From JACMNW01 sp031406155 (GTDB lineage: Bacteria; Pseudomonadota; Alphaproteobacteria; Rhodobacterales; Rhodobacteraceae), in NCBI GenBank assembly GCA_031406155.1, contig JANOGW010000056.1:62001-126000 (forward strand): a stretch of 64,000 nucleotides of DNA. The letters are read 5' to 3'. Within the stretch, counting starts at the first letter, position 1; every line of letters begins with the position of its first letter. The notes under the pieces were generated by a model. It ran no database searches. It saw only the letters and a list, made by a program, of their open reading frames with translations, and was not told the DNA's origin. The position numbers were made by a program, and so were the translations under genes. This document shows positions 7,409 to 17,276 of this stretch, one piece after another.

Positions 7409-9106
7409 TCATGCCATGCCCGCCGTCGCCAGTTCCGCCTCGCGCAGCGCACGGCGGTTGATCTTGCCCGACGAGGTCAGCACGAAGTCAGCCACAAACT
7501 CCACCTCGCGCGGGGCCTTGTAGCCTGCCAGCCGGGTGCGGACATGCTCGCAGAGCGCGGTCTTCAGCGCGTCGTTTTCGGCCACGCCCGTGCGCAGCCT
7601 GACGAACGCCTTCACGATCGACCCCCGATCGGCGTCGGGCTTGCCTACCACGGCGCATTCCGCCACAGCGGGGTGCGATAGCAGGCATTCCTCGATCTCT
7701 GCCGGGCCAATGCGAAAGCCTGATGACTTGATCAGATCATCCGACCGGCCCTTGTACCAGAAATATCCGTCGGCATCCTGCACCGCCAGATCATGGGTGC
7801 GCAGCCAGGGGCCAAGGCGCATGTCCGCCTCTTTTTCCGGCGCATTCAGATAACCCAGATAGCGTGTCGGCGCGTCTGCCGGGGTTACGATCTCGCCCGG
7901 CTCGCCCGCAGGTAGAGGGGAGCCCTTGTCATCGACCAGCATCACCTTATGCCCTGGATAGGCCCGCCCCATTGACCCTGCCTTGCGCGGATAAAGTGCT
8001 GCACAATTGCCGATCAGGTGGTTCACTTCGGTCATGCCGTAGAATTCGTTGCATACTACGCCCAGCCGGTTTTCCGCCCAGTCCAGTGTTTCGGCGGCAA
8101 GCGACTCGCCCCCTGTGCAGATTACCCGCAAGGCCAGATCGTGGTCATCGCGCGGATGCGCGGTCTGCGCCAGCCGCTTGATCGCGGTGGGGGCAAGAAA
8201 ACTGTGCGTCACCCGATGCCGCGCCATGAAGGCATAGGCACCTTCGGCACTGAACCGGTCCAGCGAGGTGGCAACCGGGCGCCCCGCCATCCAAGCCGGA
8301 AACAGCATGTCCAGCAATCCGCCGACCCAAGCCCAATCCGACGGCGACCAGAACACCGCGTCGGCGTCCTGCATCGACAGGTTAAAGAACAGATGGATCG
8401 AAGGGGTATAGGCCGCCAGAATGCGGTGGCCGTGCAGAATGCCCTTGGGTTTGCCGGTAGAGCCGGAGGTATACATCAAAAGTGCGGGATCATCCGCGCC
8501 ACCGAAGTCAGGGATGAAACCGTGCACTTCGTCGGCAAAAGCGGCCGACAGATCATGCTCGCCGGACACAGGGTCGCGCGTCAGCACATCCACCAGATCG
8601 GGAAACAACGTCGCCCGTTCGCTGCGCAAATCGGCCCAGCACCGATCGCCGGTCAGCAGAACGCGCGCCTGACAGTCCTGCATCGCGTGCGCCATCGTGT
8701 CCGGGCCGTAAAGCTGCGACAGTGTCACCGCAACGGCACCCAGCTTGGCAATCGCCATGTGCGCCACTGCGGTATCCGGATGCTGCCCGGTGTGCAGCCC
8801 GATCCGGTCGCCGCGCCCGTAGCCAAGACCGCGCAGACGAGCGGCAAGACTGGTGGCAGCACGGTTAACCTGCGCAAAGCTTTGGCGGGTTACTGTGCCG
8901 TTCGGTTCCTCATAGATCAATGCCGCCTTGTCGCGCATCTGCGGCCCAAGATGCCGTCCCAATGTCATCGCGTGAATGTTCACATCGGCGGGCCAGCCGA
9001 TAAGATACCCACCCCCGCTTCGGCACAGGTTCATCCCGGCCAATTCCGCATCGGAAAGCGCATCCAGTCCGCTCACGCTTGGCCCCGCGCAGGTTTGGTC
9101 CAGCAT
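7409..9106 (-). CDS. Acyl-CoA synthetase (AMP-forming), acetyl/medium-chain type
   Basis: 565 aa. It shows the adenylate-forming signature TSGSTGKPKGILHGH, the A5 motif FYGMTE, the hinge region WLRTHDLAVQDADGYFWYKGRSDD (in segments) and the C-terminal catalytic lysine in SSGKINRRALR. It activates a carboxylic acid to acyl-AMP and then acyl-CoA; chain length is not visible. The size and the PSDWAWVGG core resemble medium-chain/acetyl-CoA synthetase relatives. It is upstream of the GntR-nucleoside hydrolase pair on the same strand with a 99 bp gap, so co-transcription is possible but not required. Confidence 0.85.
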   Translation of the reverse strand: MLDQTCAGPSVSGLDALSDAELAGMNLCRSGGGYLIGWPADVNIHAMTLGRHLGPQMRDKAALIYEEPNGTVTRQSFAQVNRAATSLAARLRGLGYGRGDRIGLHTGQHPDTAVAHMAIAKLGAVAVTLSQLYGPDTMAHAMQDCQARVLLTGDRCWADLRSERATLFPDLVDVLTRDPVSGEHDLSAAFADEVHGFIPDFGGADDPALLMYTSGSTGKPKGILHGHRILAAYTPSIHLFFNLSMQDADAVFWSPSDWAWVGGLLDMLFPAWMAGRPVATSLDRFSAEGAYAFMARHRVTHSFLAPTAIKRLAQTAHPRDDHDLALRVICTGGESLAAETLDWAENRLGVVCNEFYGMTEVNHLIGNCAALYPRKAGSMGRAYPGHKVMLVDDKGSPLPAGEPGEIVTPADAPTRYLGYLNAPEKEADMRLGPWLRTHDLAVQDADGYFWYKGRSDDLIKSSGFRIGPAEIEECLLSHPAVAECAVVGKPDADRGSIVKAFVRLRTGVAENDALKTALCEHVRTRLAGYKAPREVEFVADFVLTSSGKINRRALREAELATAGMA

Positions 9107-9318
9107 CCCGACGTGATCTGCTTTGGACGTTGCAAGATATGATACAATATTGACCTACTAAATTTGTTCCTACAAGTCCGTTTTGCAATGCGGGCTTTTG
9201 TGCCCATGACAGGGCCACGACCGGACCTGCCTGTCCGTCTGATCCCGGTCGATGTAACCTTGCCCAAACGGTGTGCGAGCCTACAGGCAATGCACCGGAC
9301 GAACACTGTTCTGACCGG

Positions 9319-9347
9319 TTGACTTGCCGCCCCCCGCATCCGATAGA
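9319..9347 (+). promoter_or_regulatory. Probable sigma70 promoter of purC
   Basis: TTGACT (9319-9324), a 17 bp spacer and GATAGA (9342-9347) form a plausible vegetative promoter. Transcription would start near 9354, giving a leader of about 17 nt before the purC ATG at 9371. Confidence 0.5.
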
Positions 9348-9370
9348 GGCGCGTCCTTTGAGAGGCCACG

Positions 9371-10345
9371 ATGCCCGACCTGACCCGCATCCTCGATCAC
9401 GCCCATATCCCGGAACTGCCGAACCCCTATTTCGGCAAGGTCCGCGATTGCTATGATCTGCCCGCCACCGCCAGCCATGGTCCGCGACGGATCCTGATCG
9501 CCTCTGACCGGATTTCCGCCTTTGACCGGATACTGGCGGCGATCCCCTTCAAGGGTCAGGTGCTGACCGGCGTCGCCCGGTTCTGGTTCGATCATACCGC
9601 CGATATCTGCCCCAATCATGTGATCTGCTACCCCGACCCGAACGTCGTGATCGGGCAGCATCTGACGATCCTTCCGGTCGAAATCATCGTGCGCGGCTAT
9701 CTTGCCGGCACAACCGGAACCTCGATCCTGACCCGGTACAAGGCGGGGCAGCGGGCGATGTATGGCCATGTTTTCCCCGACGGCCTGCGTGACAACCAGC
9801 GTCTGCCGGCGCCCATTATCACGCCGACGTCAAAAGCCTTCGACGGCGGCCATGACGAACCCCTGACCGCGGCCCAGATCATCGAGACCGGCCTGCTGAC
9901 CGCCGCGCAATGGGACCGGGTCGCCGACATCTCGCTTGCGCTTTTTGCGCGCGGCCAGACGATGGCGGCAGAGCGTGGCCTGATCTTGTGTGATACGAAA
10001 TACGAATTTGGCACGGATGCCGCAGGTAACATCCTGATCGCGGACGAAATCCACACCCCCGACAGTTCGCGCTACTGGATCGCGTCGGGCTACGAGGCTG
10101 CGTTCACGGCAGGCACGCGCCCACCCTCGTTCGACAAGGATGTCATCCGGGCCTGGGTCGCTGCACGATGCGATCCCTACAAAGACCCGATCCCCGCCAT
10201 CTCGCCCGAGATGATCGAAGCCACCAGTGCGACCTATATTGCCGCGTTTGAGGCGATCACCGGGCAGCCCTTCGTGCCCGATCTGTCCGGCACGACGCCG
10301 CTCGCCCGCATCCGCGCACGTCTGGCACCTTTTTTCACCGCCTGA
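9371..10345 (+). CDS. purC: Phosphoribosylaminoimidazole-succinocarboxamide synthase (SAICAR synthetase), long form
   Basis: 324 aa, the long (yeast Ade1-like) type rather than the about 240-aa bacterial form. The two family signatures are present: SDRISAFD (about 46-53) and the ADP/Mg segment LILCDTKYEFG (about 204-214). GKVRDCYDL near the N-terminus is the conserved G-K-V-R-D loop. It catalyses the ATP-dependent condensation of CAIR with aspartate in de novo purine synthesis, in the cytosol. GAGAGG lies upstream of the ATG. It is monocistronic or leads a short group with the PfkB kinase, which starts 70 bp later. Confidence 0.95.
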   Translation: MPDLTRILDHAHIPELPNPYFGKVRDCYDLPATASHGPRRILIASDRISAFDRILAAIPFKGQVLTGVARFWFDHTADICPNHVICYPDPNVVIGQHLTILPVEIIVRGYLAGTTGTSILTRYKAGQRAMYGHVFPDGLRDNQRLPAPIITPTSKAFDGGHDEPLTAAQIIETGLLTAAQWDRVADISLALFARGQTMAAERGLILCDTKYEFGTDAAGNILIADEIHTPDSSRYWIASGYEAAFTAGTRPPSFDKDVIRAWVAARCDPYKDPIPAISPEMIEATSATYIAAFEAITGQPFVPDLSGTTPLARIRARLAPFFTA

Positions 10346-10415
10346 CGGACCATGGTTTGCGCCCCCGTTGCGACCTCCGCTATGGTTGGGCTGACATCTG
10401 GCAAAGGACCCTTCC

Positions 10416-11324
10416 ATGATTCTGAGCGTTGGCGAAGCCCTGATCGACATGCTGCCCCGAACCACCACTTTGGGCGAGCAAGCCTTCGCCCCCTATGCCG
10501 GTGGCGCGGTGATGAATACGGCCATAGCCCTAGGGCGGCTGGGGTCGGCATCGTCTTTCCTGACCGGGCTGTCCACCGACCTGATGGGCGACGTGCTGCG
10601 CGACACACTATTGGCGTCGAACGTCACGCTTGATCATGCGGTGCAATCGGACAGGCCGACAACGCTGGCCTTCGTCAAGCTGACCAATGGTCACGCCAGC
10701 TACTTCTTTTATGATGAAAACACCGCAGGGCGCATGATGACGCCCGCCGACATGCCTGCACTGCCGGAAACCATCCGCGCCTATTTCACCGGCGGTATCT
10801 GGCTTGCCGTCGAACCCTGCGGCAGCGCACTTGAGGCTCTGATGACCCGGGAAGCCCCCAAACGCCTGACGATGATCGACCCGAACGTGCGTCCCGGCTT
10901 TGTTGCGGACAGGGCCGCCTATACCGCACGCATCGACCGTATGATCGGCCTGTCGGATATCGTGAAACTGTCGGATGAAGACGCCGAATGGCTTTATGGC
11001 ACCTGCGACCCGCAGGCTCTGCTGGCCAAGGGTGCCAAGGTGGTGCTGATCACCGAAGGGGCGAAAGGCGCCTCTGCCTACACGGTCCGGGGGCGGGTGC
11101 AGGTTGCAGCCCCCAAAATCACCGTTGCCGATACGGTCGGTGCGGGCGACACCTTCAATGCGGGATTTCTGGCATCGCTTGACCGCGGCGGCTGGCTTAG
11201 CAAGGACGCGGTCGCGACCTTGTCGGACGATGCCCTGCACGAGGCGCTGTCGCTTGGCACCCGCGCCGCCGCGATCACCTGTTCGCGCGCCGGGGCCAAC
11301 CCGCCTTGGGCCAATGAGCTGTGA
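10416..11324 (+). CDS. PfkB-family sugar kinase (fructokinase-like)
   Basis: 302 aa. The C-terminal PfkB signature DTVGAGDTFNAGFLA (with the catalytic Asp in GAGD) and the N-terminal GG-x-x-N block PYAGGAVMNTA are both clear. The MLPR/GEALIDM start resembles bacterial fructokinases. It would phosphorylate a hexose or related sugar with ATP. The stop TGA overlaps the GTG start of dtd (GTGA at 11321-11324), indicating translational coupling with an unrelated quality-control gene. Fructose is the likeliest substrate, by similarity only. Confidence 0.85.
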   Translation: MILSVGEALIDMLPRTTTLGEQAFAPYAGGAVMNTAIALGRLGSASSFLTGLSTDLMGDVLRDTLLASNVTLDHAVQSDRPTTLAFVKLTNGHASYFFYDENTAGRMMTPADMPALPETIRAYFTGGIWLAVEPCGSALEALMTREAPKRLTMIDPNVRPGFVADRAAYTARIDRMIGLSDIVKLSDEDAEWLYGTCDPQALLAKGAKVVLITEGAKGASAYTVRGRVQVAAPKITVADTVGAGDTFNAGFLASLDRGGWLSKDAVATLSDDALHEALSLGTRAAAITCSRAGANPPWANEL

Positions 11325-11770
11325 GGGCGCTGATCCAGCGCGTCAGCCAAGCCTCGGTCAGCGTTGACGGCAAGATTGCCGGTCAGATCGGCCATGGCCT
11401 GCTGATCCTGATCTGCGCGATGGCGGGCGATAGGGATGCGTCAGCGCAGACGCTGGCCACCAAAATCGCGAAGCTGCGCATCTTTCGCGACGACGCCGGC
11501 AAGATGAACCTGTCGATCCGCGATATCGGCGGGGCCGCACTGATTGTCAGCCAGTTTACCCTCGCCGCCGATCTTCGCGGCAACAGGCCCGGCTTTTCCA
11601 CCGCCGCAAACCCGGCAGAAGGCCAGCGCCTCTATGACCGCTTCACCGCAATGATGGCCGCCGAAGGCATCGCCACCGCCAACGGCATTTTCGGCGCGGA
11701 TATGGCGGTCAGTCTGACCAACGACGGGCCGGTGACGATCTGGATCGATACCGCCGGCACATCCGTCTGA
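11321..11770 (+). CDS. dtd: D-aminoacyl-tRNA deacylase
   Basis: 149 aa, GTG start inside the overlap with the upstream kinase stop. Both active-site motifs are present: SQFTL (about 77-81) and the cross-subunit Gly-Pro motif TNDGPVT (about 134-140), which together form the D-amino-acid chirality filter. The N-terminus MRALIQRVSQASVSVDG is typical. The homodimer hydrolyses D-aminoacyl-tRNA (and Gly-tRNA(Ala)) in the cytosol. Confidence 0.95.
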   Translation: MRALIQRVSQASVSVDGKIAGQIGHGLLILICAMAGDRDASAQTLATKIAKLRIFRDDAGKMNLSIRDIGGAALIVSQFTLAADLRGNRPGFSTAANPAEGQRLYDRFTAMMAAEGIATANGIFGADMAVSLTNDGPVTIWIDTAGTSV

Positions 11771-11852
11771 TCGAACTGTCTCAATATCCGCAGAACGTCA
11801 TAATCCTACATTGCCCTCTGCACCGCCTACAAAAACAGACATTCGGTTAACT

Positions 11853-13748
11853 TCAGCTTTTCCATTCCCAGGGATTGACGAACTGACCCAGCACTTCCGC
11901 GACTGCGCGATCCTCGGCTAGCCCGGTTTTGCGCAATTGCGCCACCAGCCCGCGTTTCTTGTCCTCGATTACCTTGTCAACTTCCGCTGGGATCCCCGCA
12001 TCCGCCAGCGCCGCGTTGTAGACGCGCGTAATCGCCCTGCGGCGCAGATCAGGTTTGAACACTTTACCGACGGCGGTCTTGGGCAGATCGTCCAGCAATT
12101 CTATGTACTTCGGGATGGCCGCGCGTTCGAGGACATGGGCCTGCGCATAATCCAGCAGCGCCTGCACGGTCACGTCTGCGCCCTTGATCAGTTCGACATA
12201 GGCGCAGGGCAATTCGCCTGCATGCGCATCGGGCTGACCAATCGCACCGGCAAAAGCAACCTGCGGGTGACGCGCAAGAACCTCTTCAATGATCGCGGGG
12301 TCGATGTTGTGCCCGCCCCGGATGATCAGGTCTTTCGCCCGCCCGGTGATGAACAGGTAGCCATCACCGTCCAGCCTGCCCAGATCGCCGGTCCGCAGAT
12401 AGCGACCATCGGCATAGAGCCCCTTGTTCTTGTCCGCCTCGGTGTAGGTCTGCCCGACAAACACCCCCGGACTGTGGATGCAGATCTCGCCCACCTCATC
12501 CACCGCGCAATTTCGGATCACCGTGCCGGTCGCGTCTAGATGCAGAATGCGCACATCACTGAACGGGGCGACCAGACCGACAGAGCCGATCTTCTTGACC
12601 CCCGTCGGCGGCGACATCGACACGATGCAGGTGCATTCGGTCAACCCGTAGCCTTCGACAACCTGAACGCCCGTCGCCTTTTCGAACCGGGCATAAAGCT
12701 CCTGTGGCAGGGCCGACGACCCCGAGAACGCCCCACGCAGCGACGAGATATCGGCATCGATCGGCCGTTGCATCAGGGCGGCAAGGGCGGTCGGCACCGT
12801 GATCACCTGCGTGACCCGCCAGCGTTCGATCAGTTTCCAGAAGTTGTCGAACACGCCCTCGCCACGATAACCGGCGGGGGTGGGAAAGACGACATGCGCG
12901 CCGCTGGTGATCATCGACATCAACACCGGATAGGCGGCAAGGACGTGGAACAGCGGCAGTGGGCAGATCACCACATCGGCGGGCACGAAGATCAATTCGC
13001 TTCCCGTCCAGCCGTTGTAGATCATGCCAGAGACGCGGTGCTGCGCCACTTTTGGCAGCCCCGTCGTGCCACCCGTATGGAAATAGGCGGCAATGCGGTC
13101 TTCGGTGGTATCTGCGAACGTCAGCTTGTCGGCGGGATGGCGGGCCAGTTCGGCCATGAAATTCTTGACCGTGGCGGTGTGGGTAACCGGGTTCTTCGGG
13201 CGCACCAGCGGCACGATCCACGATTTGGGCGGCGACAGATAGCGGTTCAGATCAACCTCCAGCACGGTGTGCACATTAGGCGCCAGACGTACGGCCTCGC
13301 CGACCCGCTGCGCCAGTTCCGTTTTCGGGAAAGACCGCAGTGTCACCACAACGCGGGCGTTCGTCTCACGCAGGATCGAGGCGATCTGTTCCGGTTCCAG
13401 CAAGGGATTGATCGGATTTACAATTCCCGCAACCGCGCCGCCCAGAAGGGTGACAACGGTTTCCATGCAATTGGGCAAGACATAGGCCACCACGTCTTTT
13501 TCGCCAATCCCGAGGGACCGGAACAGATTGGCAACCTGCGTCACACGGCCGTGCAATTCGGCCCAGTTCAAGGTTTCGGCACGGTCCTTCGGACCTGCAG
13601 TCAACTGAAACGTCACCGCGTCCTTATGGCCATGTGCTGCCTTGGTGCGGCTGACCAACTGATAGATGCTCTTGGCCACATCCAGTGTGTCCCAGCCGCC
13701 TTTCGCCTCAATCGCAACCACGCTTTCGCGCGACGTAAACGCAACCAT
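11853..13748 (-). CDS. Acyl-CoA synthetase (AMP-forming), long N-terminal type
   Basis: 631 aa from ATG 13748. Two in-frame ATGs lie close together; GGGGGAGG directly abuts the upstream ATG (13754), so the second one, six bases downstream, has proper spacing. Adenylation motifs are HTGGTTGLPK, GYGLTE, YLRTGDLG, RAKDLIIRGGHNIDP and the catalytic-lysine segment TAVGKVFKPDLR. The HTGG instead of TSGS form and the long N-terminus mark a distinct acyl-CoA synthetase subgroup. A CoA ester of a fatty or aromatic acid is the expected product. It stands alone, 163 bp before the ABC exporter gene. Confidence 0.85.
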   Translation of the reverse strand: MVAFTSRESVVAIEAKGGWDTLDVAKSIYQLVSRTKAAHGHKDAVTFQLTAGPKDRAETLNWAELHGRVTQVANLFRSLGIGEKDVVAYVLPNCMETVVTLLGGAVAGIVNPINPLLEPEQIASILRETNARVVVTLRSFPKTELAQRVGEAVRLAPNVHTVLEVDLNRYLSPPKSWIVPLVRPKNPVTHTATVKNFMAELARHPADKLTFADTTEDRIAAYFHTGGTTGLPKVAQHRVSGMIYNGWTGSELIFVPADVVICPLPLFHVLAAYPVLMSMITSGAHVVFPTPAGYRGEGVFDNFWKLIERWRVTQVITVPTALAALMQRPIDADISSLRGAFSGSSALPQELYARFEKATGVQVVEGYGLTECTCIVSMSPPTGVKKIGSVGLVAPFSDVRILHLDATGTVIRNCAVDEVGEICIHSPGVFVGQTYTEADKNKGLYADGRYLRTGDLGRLDGDGYLFITGRAKDLIIRGGHNIDPAIIEEVLARHPQVAFAGAIGQPDAHAGELPCAYVELIKGADVTVQALLDYAQAHVLERAAIPKYIELLDDLPKTAVGKVFKPDLRRRAITRVYNAALADAGIPAEVDKVIEDKKRGLVAQLRKTGLAEDRAVAEVLGQFVNPWEWKS

Positions 13749-13911
13749 TTTCATCCTCCCCCAAAATCCCCTGTTGTTGCCAAGGGTATTTTCCGAGCCT
13801 CAAGATGGTCCGAATTAGGATTTGAGACAAGCATTGCGTTTGCCTACGACGTCAGGTCACAGAAAGCCCGGGACAAGGGTTGCATCCAGCACCTTTCCCG
13901 CCACGTTCCGG

Positions 13912-15690
13912 CTAAATCTGTCCGTCAGTGAACTGCAGCCGGGCAAGCCGGGCGTAAAGCCCCCCTTCGGCGACCAGCGCGTCGTGCGTGCCGGTGGCCA
14001 CGATACGGCCCTGATCGAAGACGAAAATCCGGTCCGCGCGTTTGACCGTGGCGAGCCTGTGCGCAACCACAAGCGTCGTGCGCCCCTTTGACAGCGCCTC
14101 GACCGCCGCCTGCACATCACGTTCGCTTTCGGCGTCCAGCGCACTTGTCGCCTCGTCCAACAACAGAACGGCCGCATTGCGCAAGACGGCGCGCGCGATT
14201 GCGACGCGTTGTTTCTGGCCGCCGGACAGCATCACGCCGCGTTCCCCCAGCCATGTTTCATAACCGTCTGGCAACGCCGCCAGAAAGCCATGCGCCGAAG
14301 CCGCTTTGGCCGCAGCCTCGATTTCGGCGTCGGTGGCCTCGGGTCGTCCGAACCGGATGTTTTCCCGTGCAGAGGCGGCAAAAATCACCGGGTCTTGCGG
14401 CACCATGGCGATAGACCGGCGGAAATCGGCGCGCGCCATATCCCGCAGATCAATGCCGTCAAGCCGGATAACCCCGGATTGGGGATCGTAAAACCGCATC
14501 AGCAATTGCAGGATCGTGGTCTTGCCGGCACCAGACGGGCCGACCAACGCCACCGTTTCACCGGGGATCACGGTCAGGCTGACACTGTCCAGCGCCGAAA
14601 TCGTCGGTCGCGTCGGGTAGTTGAACCGCACCGCTTCAAACTCGATTGCCCCGCGCACGGGCCGTGGCAATGGCTTTGGTGCCAGCGGATCGCTTACGTT
14701 ATCGGTGGTGTTCAACAATTCGACCAGCCGTTCGGTAGCCCCGGCGGCCCGTTGCAATTCGCCCCAGATTTCGGACAAGGCACCAACAGCACCTGCAACC
14801 AGAACGGCGTAGATCAGGAACTGAACCAACTCGCCCGGCGACATGCTGCCCGCCCGCACATCGCGCGCGCCGATCCACAAGACGCCGACAATTCCGGTGA
14901 AGGTCAGAAAGATCACGATCATGGTCAGCACCGCACGCGTCCTGATGCGGCTTTGCGCCGACGCGAACGCCTTTTCGGTGACATCGGCAAACGCCGCCTT
15001 GGTGCGTGCCTCGTGGGTGAAGGCCTGCACGGTCTGGACCGAGGTCAGGGCTTCGGACGCGGTGCCAGACGAATTGGCGATCCAATCCTGATTTTCGCGC
15101 GACAACACTCGCAACCGCCGCCCTAACAGCACGATCGGCACGACGACGGCCGGCACGATCAGCAACACGAGCCCCGTCAGCTTTGCCGATGTCAGCATCA
15201 GCAGAACCAGTCCACCCAGCAACATCAGTATGTTGCGCAGCGCAATCGATACCGACGATCCGATGACCGACAAGATCAGCGTGGTGTCGGTAGTCAGCCT
15301 GCTTAGCACTTCCCCCGTAAGGGTCCGTTCGAAAAAGGCCGGGCTCATCGCCATGACGCGGTCGAACAAGGCGCGGCGGATGTCGGCCACCACACGTTCA
15401 CCCAGCCGGGTGACAAGATAGTAGCGCAGGCCGGTTCCAAACGCCAAAAGCGCGGCAATGCCGAGGGCCGCCGAAAAGTACTGGTCCAGCAGGCCGGTTT
15501 CGCCCGCATTGAAGCTGTCCACCACCCGCCGGACGGCCAGCGGCAGCACGAGGCTGACCGCTGCCGTCAGAACAAGGGCGGCAACCGCGAACATGCCAAG
15601 CCCGCGGTACGGTGTCAGAAACGGCAGCAGACCCCGCAGCGACCCTACCCGTTTCGATGCTGCGCGTTCTTCGCCGTTGTCTTTGGCCAT
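13912..15690 (-). CDS. ABC transporter, fused transmembrane and ATP-binding domains (MsbA-like exporter)
   Basis: 592 aa. The N-terminal half holds about six membrane segments (residues about 30-310), including a PLAVRRVVD extension typical of ABCB/MsbA-type half-transporters. The C-terminal ATPase has Walker A GPSGAGKTT, signature LSGGQKQR, Walker B VLLLDEATSALD and the switch histidine in VVAHRL. It would work as a homodimeric exporter in the inner membrane, perhaps of lipids or drugs. No partner gene or periplasmic adaptor is nearby. The substrate cannot be read from sequence. Confidence 0.88.
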   Translation of the reverse strand: MAKDNGEERAASKRVGSLRGLLPFLTPYRGLGMFAVAALVLTAAVSLVLPLAVRRVVDSFNAGETGLLDQYFSAALGIAALLAFGTGLRYYLVTRLGERVVADIRRALFDRVMAMSPAFFERTLTGEVLSRLTTDTTLILSVIGSSVSIALRNILMLLGGLVLLMLTSAKLTGLVLLIVPAVVVPIVLLGRRLRVLSRENQDWIANSSGTASEALTSVQTVQAFTHEARTKAAFADVTEKAFASAQSRIRTRAVLTMIVIFLTFTGIVGVLWIGARDVRAGSMSPGELVQFLIYAVLVAGAVGALSEIWGELQRAAGATERLVELLNTTDNVSDPLAPKPLPRPVRGAIEFEAVRFNYPTRPTISALDSVSLTVIPGETVALVGPSGAGKTTILQLLMRFYDPQSGVIRLDGIDLRDMARADFRRSIAMVPQDPVIFAASARENIRFGRPEATDAEIEAAAKAASAHGFLAALPDGYETWLGERGVMLSGGQKQRVAIARAVLRNAAVLLLDEATSALDAESERDVQAAVEALSKGRTTLVVAHRLATVKRADRIFVFDQGRIVATGTHDALVAEGGLYARLARLQFTDGQI

Positions 15691-15816
15691 GTCATCCGCC
15701 TTTGCTTTCGGCTTGCGGTTTAGGCGCTGTTGCGCTTGCCTTCAAGCATCCCGTTGCCACCCCCCCTTTCACCCGCCGCAAGGCTGTGCAACGCTTGGCG
15801 TAAAGGGAGGCGGGTC

Positions 15817-16440
15817 ATGGCGATAACTACGGTCGTGTTTGATGCGTACGGCACGCTTTTCGATGTGGCGGCTGCCGCGCGGCTGGCCGCAGCCGAACCG
15901 GGCCGGGAACGGCTTGCCGCCCTGTGGCCACGCCTTGCCGAAGACTGGCGCCGCAAGCAGCTGGAATACACCTGGCTGCGCAGCATCATGGGACAGCATG
16001 CCGATTTCGCGCAAGTGACCGCAGATGGCCTTGACTGGGCGCTGGCGGCGCAGGACCTCGACGACCCGGTCCTGCGCGCGCTGCGCAAGACGGGCCATGC
16101 AACCGCCATTCTGTCGAACGGCACCCCGGGCATGCTGGCATCTGCGGTTGCCTCGGCTGGCATTGGCGGCGATCTGGATGCGGTTCTGTCGGTTGAAAGC
16201 GTGGGTATCTACAAGCCAAGCGCGCGCGTCTACGGTCTGGTACAGACCCACTTCGGCTGCTCTCGGGATGAGGTGTTGTTCGTGTCGTCCAACGGCTGGG
16301 ATATTGCCGGCGCGTCCGGGTTCGGATTTGTCACCGTCTGGGTCAATCGCGCCGGTCTGCCGCAAGACAGGCTTGCGCATGGCCCGGCGCATGTCGTGCC
16401 CGATCTTACGTCAATCCCCAAACTGGCGGCATCGCTATGA
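15817..16440 (+). CDS. L-2-haloacid dehalogenase-like HAD hydrolase (haloacid dehalogenase type II)
   Basis: 207 aa from ATG 15817, six bases after GGGAGG; the frame is open further upstream but without a ribosome site. HAD motifs: nucleophile D in FDAYGTLFD, motif II LSNGT, lysine in VGIYKPSARVY and motif IV SSNGWDIAGASGFGF. The SSNxWDxxGA form and the RKQLEYTWLRSIMG segment are specific to 2-haloacid dehalogenases, which replace the C2 halogen of 2-haloalkanoic acids by hydroxyl. It overlaps the next gene by 4 bp (ATGA). Natural substrates could be haloacetates or structurally related acids. Confidence 0.88.
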   Translation: MAITTVVFDAYGTLFDVAAAARLAAAEPGRERLAALWPRLAEDWRRKQLEYTWLRSIMGQHADFAQVTADGLDWALAAQDLDDPVLRALRKTGHATAILSNGTPGMLASAVASAGIGGDLDAVLSVESVGIYKPSARVYGLVQTHFGCSRDEVLFVSSNGWDIAGASGFGFVTVWVNRAGLPQDRLAHGPAHVVPDLTSIPKLAASL

Positions 16441-17276
16441 CAGACAGCTTCACCACCCCCGACTTTACCACCCCCGACGGCGCACGGCTTGCCTTCTCTG
16501 ATACGGGCACCGGCATGCCTTTGTTATGTCTGGCCGGATTGACCCGCACCATGGCGGATTTCGACTATGTCGCTCCGCACCTGCCGCCCTGCCGATTGGT
16601 CCGGATGGACTACCGTGGTCGGGGCAGGTCTGACTGGACTGGGGCCGATACCTATACCGTGCCGCAAGAAGCGATGGATGCGCTGGCGCTGATGGATCAT
16701 CTGGGGATAGCCCGGTTCGCTGTGCTGGGCACATCGCGTGGTGGCCTGATCGGGATGCTGCTGGCCGCGATGGCCAAGCCGCGCCTGCTGGGCCTGTGCC
16801 TGAACGATGTCGGCCCGGTGATCGAGCGCGCGGGGCTGGAGCGCATCTTTGCCTTTGTCGGTCGCGATCCCTCTGCGCGCAGCCATGTGGCACTGGCCGA
16901 GGCTTACGCCAAATCCCTGCCCGGATTTCACAATGTGCCCGCCAGCCGCTGGCTGGAAGAAGCCCATCGCCATGCCGCAGCCACGCCGGACGGCCTGAAG
17001 GTCACCTATGATCCCACCCTGCGCGCGGCGTTCCTGAAAGCATTTGAAGGGCCACCCGCCGACCTTTGGCCGCTGTTTGATGCGCTTAGCGGTTTGCCCG
17101 TCGCCCTGATCCGGGGGGCAAACTCCGATCTGCTGTCGCTTGCCACGGTGAACGAGATGCACAACCGCCACCCCGACCTGATCTATGCCTCGGTGCCCGA
17201 CCGGGCGCATGTGCCCTTTCTGGACGAACCTGAAAGCCTGACCGTCCTGAACGCCTTTCTGAAAGCCGTGCGATAA
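16437..17276 (+). CDS. Alpha/beta-fold hydrolase
   Basis: 279 aa. The oxyanion/HG region is LLCLAGLTRTMADFD, followed by the MDYRGRGRSDW loop, nucleophile elbow GTSRGG, an acidic residue near ANSDLL and the catalytic histidine in RAHVPFLDEP. No signal peptide, so cytosolic. It is translationally coupled to the dehalogenase upstream (ATGA) and to the PLP dehydratase downstream (TAATG). The three genes may form a small catabolic unit. An ester or lactone hydrolase is likely; substrate unknown. Confidence 0.8.
   Translation: MTDSFTTPDFTTPDGARLAFSDTGTGMPLLCLAGLTRTMADFDYVAPHLPPCRLVRMDYRGRGRSDWTGADTYTVPQEAMDALALMDHLGIARFAVLGTSRGGLIGMLLAAMAKPRLLGLCLNDVGPVIERAGLERIFAFVGRDPSARSHVALAEAYAKSLPGFHNVPASRWLEEAHRHAAATPDGLKVTYDPTLRAAFLKAFEGPPADLWPLFDALSGLPVALIRGANSDLLSLATVNEMHNRHPDLIYASVPDRAHVPFLDEPESLTVLNAFLKAVR

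Noticed and set aside
9123..9148. TTGGAC / TACAAT pair upstream of purC
   Set aside because: Spacing is only 14 bp; the TTGACT-N17-GATAGA pair closer to purC is better.
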